This document shows, one piece after another, positions 13,301 to 22,955 of a stretch of 51,786 nt of DNA. The stretch spans positions 1 to 51,786 of the forward strand of contig JANSLP010000241.1 in NCBI GenBank assembly GCA_029298735.1. Reading direction: 5' to 3'. A program made the position numbers and the translations under genes. This stretch comes from Ophiostoma sp. CBS 140.51 (taxonomy: Eukaryota > Ascomycota > Sordariomycetes > Ophiostomatales > Ophiostomataceae). The notes beneath the pieces were generated by a model that ran no database searches, was not told the DNA's origin, and saw nothing but the letters and a program-made list of their open reading frames with translations. Position 1 is the first letter of the stretch. Every line of letters begins with the position of its first letter.

Positions 13301-16300
13301 ACGTCGTCGTCGCCCACACTTCGTCTCTTCCTTGTTGCAAAGGCTGGTATCGCCGATACCGCAAGTCTCAACCGTGTGCTCGACGAGTTTGAATCTGCCC
13401 TGAAAGCCATTTCAAAAGACCCTTCGTCGTCCATTTCCACTTGTTGTGCATCCGTCGTGGCAAATAATAACGATTCACCTGCGCCGGTTACAACAGGTGG
13501 TACTCCCACTACAAGTGGCCACAAGGAAGATACGGCTCCATTTGTCTGGAGTGAGACAGCCTCGACACTTCGGCAGACAATTGCCTCTCTCGCCGGTGCC
13601 CCAGAGGATGCTATCAACGAGACCACCACCCTCCTTGAGCTCGGCCTCGACAGTGTTGACACCATCAAGCTGTCCGCTCGCTTACGTGCAGCTGGTGTGC
13701 GCCTGACGAACAGCCAGCTGGTCCGTGGCCAGGCCATTGTGGCATTCCTGGCCATCATCGATGCCGCCAGCACATCTGGTGATGACAAGAGCATGGCGCC
13801 AGCTGCTGAAGACTCCATGGCCAACATTGCAGCCACCTCAGAGGCACTCCGCGAATATTTCGCTAAGAATGGCCGTGATCTCAGCAACATATCCCACTTG
13901 CTGCCGCCAACTCCACTGCAAGAGGCCATGGTGGCCGACATGATCCAGTCCAACTTTGCTCTCTACTTTAACAACGATATTCTGGAGATTGCGCCAGGTG
14001 TCGACGTCGCACGGCTTAAGGCCGCCTGGGAGTCTGTCATCGCTAAGCATGCTATCCTGCGCACAGTCTTTTTCAGCATTGACAGCCCCGACTTTGATAT
14101 TGCCTACTGCCAGGCCGTCAAGAAGTCCATCAAGTGTGTTGGCGAGTGCAGTGTTGCCAACAAAGACGAGCTGCCCAGTGTTGCCGACTTTGTTAGAAAA
14201 TTGGCCATCGAGGGAGAGGGAGAGTCCGGCCTGTTCCAGCTGATGTTTGTGCATTCCACCGACACTGACCGATGGTACCTTATCCTCTCCATTGCCCACG
14301 CTCTGTATGATGGATGGTCACTCGATCTCCTGCGCCGTGCAGTCGATACTGCCTACCAAAACCCTGACACTATCACGGCTTCCGCGGCATCCGAAGATCC
14401 CGCCTACATCGGTCAGCTCAGCCGTATCCTGCAGTCGTCTGGGTCCCAAGCAGACATTTTCTGGAAGAGCTTCCTTGATGGCGCGCAGCCTACCTACGTG
14501 CCGAGACAAAATACCTCATCTAGCTTCGTTCAGCAGGACAAGACAGTCATCCGCCTCGAGTCAACATCGTCCGTGTCAATCGCCGATCTACAGGCTTTTA
14601 GCAGACAGCAGGCCGCCAGTGTCCAAGTCATCGGCCAAGCCTGTTGGGCCGCCGTTCTTGCATCCCTAACTGGATCTCTCGACTTGTTGTTTGGTGTTGT
14701 CTTGTCCGGTCGCGACGCCGACGAGGACGAAGCCGCCATCTTCCCGACCATGAACACAGTTCCCCTCCGTGTCGTGCTGCACGGCACGACATCCGAGCTC
14801 CTTCAGTACATGCAGACCAACATCGGCAACATCGGCGAGCACCAGTACTATCCTCTACGCAAGGCCCAGCGTGCAGTCAGCCGTGCGGACAGCAGCGACA
14901 GCTCCGAGTCGGGCATCTTTAACACTCTCTTCATCCTGCAAAAGCGCATGCATCAACACAAAAAAGGCGGCGAGAGTTCAGCCATCATGACGTCGATTGG
15001 CGGTGCATCGGACGTTGAGTACCCAATCTGTGTCGAGATGGAACTTGTCAACAATGTGGACGGAAAAGACACAGTCGTTTGGCGTACGGCCTGCGATCAA
15101 GCCTATGTTTCTCGTCATGGAGCTACCCGGTTACTTCATCAGCTTGATGTGGCGTTGCGCTTCATGGTCCAGTCGGCCAAGCCATCCACTGCCAACCTTC
15201 TCACATTCGACAATGACGGTGTCTCCATTTGTGGTCTTCCTCCTTTTACGCCAAAACTGTCAAAGGAGGCTCGAAAGAAGAGCAGTCCACATGAATCAAC
15301 AGCAGAGACTGCACCAGAAAACTCCGGTGACTGGACAGACGATGAGCTCGCCATCCGTTCCGTTCTGTCCACCGTGTCTGGTATACCCGAGAGCGCTATC
15401 CAGCGCACAGGCCAGACGCTCTACCACCTCGGCCTCGACTCCATCAGCACAATCAAAGTGAGCACCTTGCTCAAAAAGACAAAGGGCATGGCGCTGGGCG
15501 TGCGTGCCCTGTTAGCTGCCAGCTCAGTGCAAGACATGGCCGCAATGGCTACCTCAAAGAAGCAGGAGACACAGGCACAATCAAACGATCCACAACAAAC
15601 GTCTTCCATCGTTTCTCCTGCCCAGATTGAAGAGAGTCTCCGCACGGCAGGCATTTCCTCGTCTGATGTCGAGACCGTCCTGCCCGCTTCGGCCATGCAA
15701 GTCCACATGGTCAGTGTCTGGCAAAACACCAATGGCGACGTCTTCTTTCCTGCCTTCCGCTACCGCCTCAAGTCAGCAGATCCATCCACTGCACTCAGCC
15801 TTTCGAACGTGCACGCTGCATGGACTCAACTAGTAGCCGAGCATTCAATCCTGCGCACCGTCTTCATCGCAACTGGCGCCGATGCGGCCGTTCCTCTACT
15901 TCAGGCTGCTATTCGGACAGAGACACCACCTGTATTGGATGAAAGCAAGACTGCTCATGTGTGGCCGGCACTTGGAGATGACTCGACTCTCCCGTCATTT
16001 GCAACTCTGTCAGTCCTACCAGAATCAACCGACGCTTGCTTCCTCTTAACACTCCGCATCCACCACGCACTCTACGATGCCGTCAGTCTGGACAACATCC
16101 TCTCACGGTTCAAGCACCTTCTTTCCTCTCCAGCAACAGAAACTTCCAAGCCTGCACCGGCAACTTGGGAGCAATCGCTGTCCCGCCAACTATCCACAGC
16201 GACGACAGAGAGCAACAAGAAGTTCTGGTCTGGCTACTTTGCCGGAGCAAACCTGACACCTACAGCTGCCACAGAAGAGAAGAGTGGTCGTGCCTCTTGC

Positions 16301-16975
16301 TATCGCACGGCCGCCCTCAACAATGTCGCTCGACTCAAGGAAATGGCCGCACAGCTCGGCGTCGGTCTACAGAGCCTCGTGTTTGCCGTCTATGCAAAGA
16401 CCCTCTCTGTCAAGGACAGTAAGGAGGACGTCGTCTTTGGTGTCTACCTAGCCAACCGAGACGACAGCACCGACGACCTCGCCACCTATCCCACGCTCTG
16501 CCTGGTGCCACTGCTAGTCCGGTCGCCAACACAGCGCAGCCTCGCCGACCTTGCTGCACAGATTCAGTCCGACTTGCATGCATTGGCCGTGCCTCCCTCG
16601 CCGAACGCTGCCGCTCCCCTCACGGCCAGCCTTTGGGAAATCGAACAGTGGACCGGCATCACCTTCGACTCATTTGTCAACTTCTTGCTGCCGGATGATG
16701 GGGCTGCAGACAAAGAGTCGTCCACCTCACTCGAGATCGTGGATGGTCTGGAAAAGGAAGCAGCACCATCACCAAGCAAGTACCCAACTCTAGCCACAAA
16801 CCGCGTCAGAGAAGCCTACAAGGACGCCGTCGATATAGAGATGGCCGTCCGTGACAACCACTTGGACATTGGTGTGTTTGGGTCGACCAGCCGGCTTGGT
16901 GATGATGAGGGTGCCGCGAAAATAGTGGAGGATGTTGTAAAGGCTCTTCAGGAAGAGATCACAGCAAAGGAGTGA
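1374..16975 (+). CDS. sidC: Ferrichrome-type siderophore synthetase (NRPS)
   Basis: Four exons (1374-2479, 2536-7894, 7948-8018, 8086-16975) join in phase into about 5,141 residues, longer than the roughly 4,800 of Aspergillus SidC. Domain order: A1 (about 45-560), T1 (Ser628), C1 (His motif near 829), A2 (about 1146-1640, YTSGSTG near 1314), T2 (Ser1721), C2 (near 1930), T3 (Ser2289), C3 (near 2544), A3 (about 2854-3380, YTSGTTG near 3026), T4 (Ser3457), C4 (near 3671), T5 (near 4034), C5 (near 4249), T6 (near 4631), C6 (near 4837). There is no thioesterase; release by a terminal C domain is usual in this family. The three A domains plus trailing T-C units place it in the SidC/NPS2 family, which makes ferricrocin- or ferrichrome-type intracellular siderophores from Gly/Ser and N5-acyl-N5-hydroxyornithine. 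The exact product is not provable here. Introns have GTAAGT-like donors and CTAAC-like branch sites. Confidence 0.9.
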
Positions 16976-17527
16976 TTCTTTTGGCGAGAGAGCTTATTTA
17001 TGTGATTATTTATATCAGCATTTTTGGTGTTTGGATGTTTTTGGGTTTTTTTTGCTAAACTTGGGTTTATTCATGTTTGATTTGTTTTAGTCTCTTTTGA
17101 GTACATGTCGTTTCTTCCCCTTGCCTGTGGAGCCTACCCACTCACCATTCGGCATCTCCAGATGTCGGCAGTCGAGGTCGGGCTGGGGGATAGTCGACTC
17201 TGAAGGCTAAAAGTCTGGGGGAAGGGAAGAAGAGAGCCAGCCAAAGTCGACGTCCACCCACCAACGCCGCCTGATAGACTCCGGGGAAGCCTGAACACAC
17301 CTGGATATCCCTTGGCGACCTCCTCTCATTTCTCCTTTTAAGTCTGCGTACACCACCCAGGAGGTCCTTCATTTTTGTGCTCCCTTCCTTCCTTTTCTCT
17401 CTCCTCTCCTCTTCTTCTTTTCTGTCCTCACAGCAGTCCTTCTTTTCCTCCTGCCCCCCATCCTCTTCTTCTCCATCTTCATAGCCAACTCATCACATCC
17501 ACAACGATCACTTCCTGCATCGTCACC
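16976..17527. other. Intergenic: NRPS 3' end and DUF1996 promoter
   Basis: The first 130 bp are T-rich, as expected for a fungal 3' untranslated and polyadenylation region of the synthetase gene. The distal part becomes a strong C/T tract leading into the next gene. I see no coding sequence; a frame open upstream of 17528 is just leader read-through without family similarity. Confidence 0.6.
17377..17480 (+). promoter_or_regulatory. Polypyrimidine tract upstream of a start codon
   Basis: About 100 bp are almost purely C and T on the coding strand, ending some 45 bp before the ATG at 17528. CT-rich blocks next to transcription starts are common in strongly expressed filamentous-fungal genes. 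That fits a highly expressed secreted protein, but expression is inferred. Confidence 0.45.
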
Positions 17528-18628
17528 ATGTTGAGAAACGCTGCTCTCCTGGCCCTCGCGGCATTCGCCGAGGCCGCTCCCCAGTTCGGCGGCGGTGGTG
17601 GTGGCGGCGGCACCACCATGCTGCGCTTCGGCTGCACCCAGACTGTCATTGACCGTCTCGACCCCCTCGTCAACCCGGGTCAGCTGCCCTCGCCGCACGT
17701 CCACCAGGTTGTGGGAGGCAACGCCTTCAATGCCACCATGCCCCCGACCGACATTTCCAAGATTGCCACCTGCACATCGTGCCAGTTCTCCGAGGACTTC
17801 TCCAACTACTGGACGGCCAACCTCTACTTCAAGGCCCGCAACGGCTCCCTGATCCGCGTCAAACAGGGCACCGCCGCGCTCCAGTTCAACGACAAGTTCA
17901 GCAACCAGATCAACGGTGGCGTGCTGGTCTACTACGTGTCCGCGGCTCCCGGCAAGATTACCGCCTTCAAGCCCGGTTTCCGCATGCTGGTCGGTGACGC
18001 CGGCCGCAAGACCCCTCTCCCGTCAAACATGAAGATGCAGAACTGCTTCCGCTGCTACTCGGGCCCCAATTTTGGTGGCGACACCGCCGCGCCCTGCCAG
18101 GGCGGCGCCATGGACACCACCGAGTTCCCCCAGAAGAAGTGCTACGGTGTGCGCTCCAACATTCTCTTCCCCACCTGCTGGGACGGCAAGAACTTGGACA
18201 CGCCCAACCACCAGGACCACGTCGCCTACCCGACGTCCGGCCCCGCCACGTTTTTGTCGCTGGGCGGCTCCTGCCCCTCGACCCACCCTGTGCGCATCCC
18301 CCAGATTATGCTCGAAGTCGTCTGGAAGACGGACGAGTTCAATGACCAGAGCATCTGGCCCGCCGACGGCAAGCCGTTTGTGTTCTCGGATGGCGACAAG
18401 ATGGGCTACGCGCAGCACGCCGACTACGTCTTTGGCTGGAAGGACGACTCGCTGCAAAAGGCCATGGACACGGGCGGCTGCATGGGTGCCCGCTGCGGCT
18501 CGCTCAAGTACCAGACCATTGACCAGGCGCGCGCCTGCACGGTCAAGAACATGGTCAAGGAGAATGTGGACGGCTGGATCCAGGAGCTGCCGGGTGACGA
18601 TGCTGCGGCCATGAACATGAAGAACTAG
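17528..18628 (+). CDS. Secreted DUF1996 domain protein
   Basis: The product is 366 residues without introns. The frame is open further upstream (from 17375), but the ATG at 17528 has the context CACCATG and begins a clear signal peptide (about residues 1-18, ending ALAAFAEAAP). A run of eight glycines follows. The rest shows DUF1996 hallmarks: a FGC segment, the SPHVHQVVGG block and several paired cysteines. DUF1996 proteins are fungal extracellular proteins of unknown biochemical role, some carrying an added WSC domain; none is present here. The C/T-rich leader suggests strong expression. Function unknown; family assignment is good. Confidence 0.88.
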   Translation: MLRNAALLALAAFAEAAPQFGGGGGGGGTTMLRFGCTQTVIDRLDPLVNPGQLPSPHVHQVVGGNAFNATMPPTDISKIATCTSCQFSEDFSNYWTANLYFKARNGSLIRVKQGTAALQFNDKFSNQINGGVLVYYVSAAPGKITAFKPGFRMLVGDAGRKTPLPSNMKMQNCFRCYSGPNFGGDTAAPCQGGAMDTTEFPQKKCYGVRSNILFPTCWDGKNLDTPNHQDHVAYPTSGPATFLSLGGSCPSTHPVRIPQIMLEVVWKTDEFNDQSIWPADGKPFVFSDGDKMGYAQHADYVFGWKDDSLQKAMDTGGCMGARCGSLKYQTIDQARACTVKNMVKENVDGWIQELPGDDAAAMNMKN

Positions 18629-18670
18629 ACTACCGAAGGCGGTCTCAGTCAAGACTACCGGAGGTAGTCT
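18627..18670 (+). repeat. Two similar short hairpins at the DUF1996 stop codon
   Basis: AGACTACC-GGA-GGTAGTCT (18652-18670) is a perfect 8-bp inverted repeat with a 3-base loop. A diverged copy, AGACTACC-GAA-GGCGGTCT (18627-18645), lies just upstream and overlaps the TAG stop codon. The two left arms are identical. They could influence mRNA 3' end formation or be a chance duplication. Confidence 0.6.
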
Positions 18671-19037
18671 GTTATGTACCCTTTCATGTATCTATCCTGC
18701 TCATCATCACTGCACATTGGAGACGGTTGTTAGAAGACTGGGGAGGGACTCTGATCTGTAATTACGAGTTGACGATGCTGTTTACCTGAGCATCTCGTCT
18801 CGTGCCTGTCAACATAGTTTAAGGTTACCTGACCTCGACATTCCTTATTTAGTTTCTTTTATCAATACACTTTATTAAATCAGAGGGTTACCACCTGTGT
18901 CACATTTGCAAGGAAGATGGTTTATATGGTTTGTAGAAACGGTCCATTTTATTGACGAGAAAAAGGTAAGATTTCAAAAAGAAAAGAGAAAAAGAACAAA
19001 AAAAAAAGAAAAGACAAACAACAAAAGGGGGACTCAC
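18671..19037. other. Intergenic between convergent genes
   Basis: This segment separates the ends of two convergent genes. It is A/T-rich, with a marked A/G run at about 18960-19025. No coding or RNA gene is recognised. Confidence 0.55.
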
Positions 19038-19781
19038 CTATTCACACTCACCCATGGCCGCAATCGAAGCCATATTTGCCAGAGCAGCCACCACGCCCGA
19101 CCGTTTGGCCAGCTCAAAGTACTGAAGGAGAAGATTCTCCATGGAGTCAGGACACTCGTCCACCAGTTCATCGACATCGACACCGACCAGCGGCGCATAT
19201 GCTATAGAAATGTCCGTCCAGAGTGCGGACAGGAAGAGAAATGAATCGACATCTTCAACTCCATACTTTTCCCTCGTCATCAAGGCCTCAATGTAGTGGA
19301 AGATGGACATACCTCTAGCAATGTTGTGCGGTGTAAAATTCTTGTCGTCTGGTCGCACATCCACTTCGTTGGAGAACAACAAGTATACCTTTTCCTTAGT
19401 AAAATTGGTCTCCTCGGTCCACACTGCCCGGAGGTAGGCCAGATCGTCGCCAAAATACTGGACACGGTGGCCAACGGCTCTCAGTCGTTGGGAAAGGAGC
19501 CGGATGTGCTTGTCGATCCGGTAGTTGAGCTCTTCATGAGCGCCGTCGTGGATTGAAACCACGCCCGTGCCGACGAGATGGATCAGAAACTCGAGAGACA
19601 AGCGCTGCTTTTGTTGATCCGGGTAGACTATACCGTTAGCCAGTTCACACTGTATTGTCAGTCGCACCAGATCGAGCAAAAACAGCAGATCACAAAAGAC
19701 GCTGTTCTCGGGCGCGCTGGGCGAGTAGCCGTAGAGCGCACCGATGCGGCAGGTTTGGGTGATGGCGAGTGTGAATGGCAT
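19038..19781 (-). CDS. Hypothetical protein, 5' end uncertain
   Basis: A 247-residue frame starting at the ATG complementary to 19779-19781 and ending at 19038. The frame stays open upstream to another ATG at 19892, but a strong 3' splice-site sequence (pyrimidine run ending TTGCAG) lies between them, so the first exon may be upstream. Near the stop the sequence has two GGTGAGT-like donors, so a 3' intron is also possible. The protein is mixed helical, rich in Leu/Val with acidic stretches, and has no motif I recognise. It sits convergent to the DUF1996 gene and downstream of the CE5 esterase on the same strand. Codon use looks normal, which supports a real gene; function unknown. Confidence 0.55.
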   Translation of the reverse strand: MPFTLAITQTCRIGALYGYSPSAPENSVFCDLLFLLDLVRLTIQCELANGIVYPDQQKQRLSLEFLIHLVGTGVVSIHDGAHEELNYRIDKHIRLLSQRLRAVGHRVQYFGDDLAYLRAVWTEETNFTKEKVYLLFSNEVDVRPDDKNFTPHNIARGMSIFHYIEALMTREKYGVEDVDSFLFLSALWTDISIAYAPLVGVDVDELVDECPDSMENLLLQYFELAKRSGVVAALANMASIAAMGECE

Positions 19782-20168
19782 GTCGGCGGTGAAGGCATTA
19801 TGATGTGAGGTAGTCGTCTGCAAGAGAAGAAGACAACCCCAAAAATAAAACGAAGACAGACGACTGATTAAGTAGACGATGATGCTGTTCATATTTCGCG
19901 ATGTTGTTCATAAGGCCGTCGTTTTGCTGGGCCTAGTGGCTTTAGAGGACAAAGAGCGCTGTGACTGCGACAAAAGGCCCTGTAGTTCAGTGTGAGCTAC
20001 CCTTTGTTTTTCAAACAAAGCATCACTCCAAACAAACAAAGGTACGGTTCAATGACGCACAAACGTCCAATGGTTGCTACAAAAAACAGAAACAAATCAT
20101 AATGTTGAATTTTTGACGAAAATCGAATATCATACAGGTCACAAAACACAAAGCACCACTTTCTCCAC

Positions 20169-20905
20169 CTACGCCAACAGCTTCTGAATGAATGCCGCCG
20201 CCTCCTTGCCGTACTTGTTGACATACTGTTGATGCGCATTGGCATCGTTGCCGTTGCAGCTAAACGGTTAGCACTATGCAAAATAGTTTCTCGCACTTTG
20301 GGAACATACCAGTAAGGATCGGCCGCGTCGCAGTACGACTTGATGATCGAGGGGTCCGCCGGCGAACACTTGAACCCACTCGCCCGCGCCGAGAAGCCGT
20401 GGTTCTTGCAGGTGCCGACATTGTAGGGCAGGCCGGCCGTGTTGTGCGGGTCGCCCATGAAAATGGCGGCCTTGACGGCCTTGAGGGCTGCGCCCGTCAG
20501 GGTGGCACCGGCACCGCCGCACAGTGCATTGTCCACGATTTGGCCGCCCTGGGAGTAGCCGATCAACACAATCTTGGTGTCCGGACAGCGCTGGTTGAGG
20601 GCCGTCACAGCCTTGACGACGGCCGCCGTGCCTTGCGAGGCCGAACTCTCGTAGCTGGCGCCACCGCAGCTGCTCTGGCCGCCACAGGCGGGATAGGCAA
20701 TGGGTTCCGAGGTGGCACCGCTGTTGGCACGGACAACCATGTCAACCAAGCCCTTGGAGGTGCCGTAACCGGGCGCGACGGTGGTCTCACGGGCGCCAAA
20801 GACGTGGACGGGCGGGCAGTCAGCGGCGGCAGCAGCAGCGTCGGCAACAGGCGAGGCGGTGGCCAGACCGGCGGTCAGGATGGGAAGGGCGAGCGTGAAC
20901 TTCAT
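20169..20905 (-). CDS. Secreted CE5 acetylxylan esterase / cutinase-like
   Basis: Two exons (20905-20310 and 20259-20169, minus strand) with a 50-bp intron (20260-20309) that has a GTATGT donor, GCTAAC branch site and TAG acceptor. The product is 228 residues. A signal peptide covers about residues 1-20. The serine-hydrolase nucleophile lies in GYSQGG (Ser118), and the catalytic Asp (about 196, in ADPYCC) and His (208, in NAHQQY) are present. Splicing is needed to recover the C-terminal block with the catalytic His. The DPYCCNGND pattern resembles acetylxylan esterases of carbohydrate esterase family 5 more than classic cutinases, so deacetylation of xylan is the better guess. Many Cys residues suggest disulfides. 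Start chosen at the Met that opens the signal peptide; the longer frame upstream is promoter. Confidence 0.9.
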
Positions 20906-20985
20906 CGTGATGGTAGTGTCGGCTGTTGGTGAAGTTGTCGAGTAAGATGACGAGAAAAGAACAAAACATGGATGACTACGACTGC

Positions 20986-20993
20986 CATTTATA
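20986..20993 (-). promoter_or_regulatory. TATA-like box of the CE5 esterase gene
   Basis: On the minus strand the sequence reads TATAAATG, about 80-90 bp upstream of the ATG at 20905. The position and sequence suit a fungal TATA box. No transcription start is known. Confidence 0.4.
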
Positions 20994-22265
20994 CGATATA
21001 CGACTGCTATTCTTGTACTTAATACTACATAGTACTCATCGACCAGCCCGGATCGATGCATGGACCATTAGAGATGGCGAGGTGTACAGTTCTGGTCAGA
21101 GTCCCGTCAAAATCCGTCAAAAATTCACCATCCCACAAATATCATCAATTTCAAACGTTGGATACCCGGGGAAACTCTTCCCGAGCGGTCCGTCTTGGGA
21201 TGTCAAGAATAGGTCAGGCGGAGACGTCAAGATGGGTACGATATTGACATGTAATTGGCATGATAGTCATGGCATGGACGTAAGGAAGGCAAGATGAGCC
21301 GCGATGGTGTACGAGAGGGAAGAGGGATGAGAGGGACGAGTGACATGCGATCCATCGTGGTGCTTCCTTCTAGAAGATGTGTGGATGCCTCCGTGAGACG
21401 TTGCAGTCGACCCATCTTGACCAAAAGGGGAAATAAACGAGAAGAAAAGAAGGTCAATGCAAATGTACTCTTAGAAAATACAACCACGGGACTGAAGTCT
21501 CTGTCTGCCTTATGCCGTCTACAAATAAGCTTTGGTGGCGCTTTTAGGCATTGGGGGCGCTCTGGGGCCCCAGGTTCTCCACGGTCTCATGGATTTTGTC
21601 AGCCTTCTTTCCGCAGTATTCTCTCCGCAGTTTTCTCTCCGTCGGTCGATCGTGCCCGAGCCAGAGATCATCTTCCCCGCCGGCAGAATATGAATTCAGA
21701 AACAGATGAACATCTCGGTACTTAAAGTGCAATCTGCACGGCTAAGGTGTGCGCCGGCAGCCCGGACCAAAGTGTAGATTGTGTTTGCTGGCGGCTAAAT
21801 TGATATGAACAAAACGGAATATGATGCTCCAGATCGTCCAGGTCAAGATGTGGGGTGCAGGATGAAGGCGGGTAAACAAGGAGGGAGAGGCAGTCAAGGA
21901 AGTAAACACAGGCATATCATCTACTAAAACGCATTGCATACATTCGGCTGTGTTAATATTCTGCTTTTGCGCCAAAGAAGAAGTAAACCTGGAATTCGGT
22001 GTCACGTTCTGTGATTGTCTACCTTTCATGTTACTCATTTCTTTCTGAGTTCTACATTTGTTTTCAACTCGAATGGTTTGAATTTCTTAAAAATTAAATG
22101 AAATAAAAACAAGCAAAATTGGATCAAAGGGCAAACTTCGGGCCAAAAAAAAAACTTTGAAAGAAAAAAAGAAAAAGAGAGAGACAAGAAAAAGGCGTAA
22201 TTGTTACTATGTTGTGCGACAAATTTGTCTTCAACACAAAAAAAAAAAAGAATCACTCGAATGGC
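20994..22265. other. Gene-free region
   Basis: No convincing coding sequence on either strand. The frames present are short and low in complexity. A TTCTCTCCG word is repeated near 21620-21645, and an A/G-rich tract lies at about 22140-22250. It probably holds the esterase promoter and untranscribed spacer. Confidence 0.5.
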
Positions 22266-22270
22266 AAAAA
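22266..22270 (-). terminator. Pol III terminator of tRNA-Gly
   Basis: Five T residues on the minus strand directly follow the 3' end of the tRNA, as usual for RNA polymerase III termination. Confidence 0.75.
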
Positions 22271-22342
22271 TGCGACCTCCGGGAGTCGAACCCGAACCTT
22301 CGGCATGGAAAGCCGAAATCCTAGCCGTTAGACCAAGGACGC
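22271..22342 (-). tRNA. tRNA-Gly(UCC)
   Basis: 72 nt fold into a full cloverleaf without an intron. The anticodon stem TCGGC/GCCGA encloses the loop TTTCCAT, giving anticodon TCC (glycine, codon GGA). The B box GGTTCGACTC and a T stem with one wobble pair are present. No CCA is encoded, as in eukaryotes. One oddity: acceptor position 4 is T facing T at position 69, an internal U-U mismatch; the other acceptor pairs are Watson-Crick. A T5 Pol III terminator follows. Confidence 0.9.
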
Positions 22343-22955
22343 TTGAAGGCTTTTCAAGGCGCTAATTCATGGTAAGCGGACAAAGAAAGTAAGCTTATGT
22401 AGGAGGGAATCGCTCGCAAACTAGTTGCTACCCAGGACGACATGTCCCACACATTCTGTCCCACTTACACCCAATTGGGAAATGCAGTGGAACAACACAC
22501 ACAGCATCTCAACTGACCACAATTCAATCACTCCTTCGCTGCCACAATAACTGGAAGAATGAAGCATGAGTCTTGTGCAGAATTAACAAAATTGAGTGAT
22601 CTATTATGTTGAACAGTTTTCTCGAGAGAAAAATATCCTTACAGTGCAATCTACACGGTCTTGCGGCATTCGTCAACTGTATTTACCCACTAAATTCAGC
22701 AAAACAGGAGGCGAAAACAACCAGGATATTGAGAACAAATGAAGACAGAAAGAGGGGTTTCGCACAAGAGTCTCAGGCTTACTCTTTGTTTTCTTCTCAC
22801 CTTTTCAAACGGTAGATATATTCCATACAAGATAAGTGTTCGTCTGGTCGTACCGTATTCGATCATAGTCCTCTCGTAGTCTTTAGTCCTGCAAAGCAAT
22901 CCATTTCTAAGAAACATCACCAAAATCCACAGTCCCCACCACTGCCGCTACAAAA
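22343..22955. other. Intergenic, promoter of the DUF8021-like gene
   Basis: No coding sequence recognised. The last 40 bases before the ATG are C/A-rich, as expected for a leader. The region between the tRNA and this leader is AT-rich and shows nothing else I can support. Confidence 0.5.

Noticed and set aside
13267..13953. 228-residue minus-strand frame inside the NRPS
   Set aside because: Opposite the T5/C5 junction; Ser/Ala/Arg-rich without motifs.
18023..18652. 209-residue minus-strand frame opposite the DUF1996 gene
   Set aside because: Rich in Val, Ala, Arg and Leu with no domain; the plus strand encodes a conserved secreted protein.
20276..20932. 218-residue plus-strand frame opposite the CE5 esterase
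   Set aside because: Gly/Arg/Val-rich shadow of a gene with catalytic residues on the minus strand.
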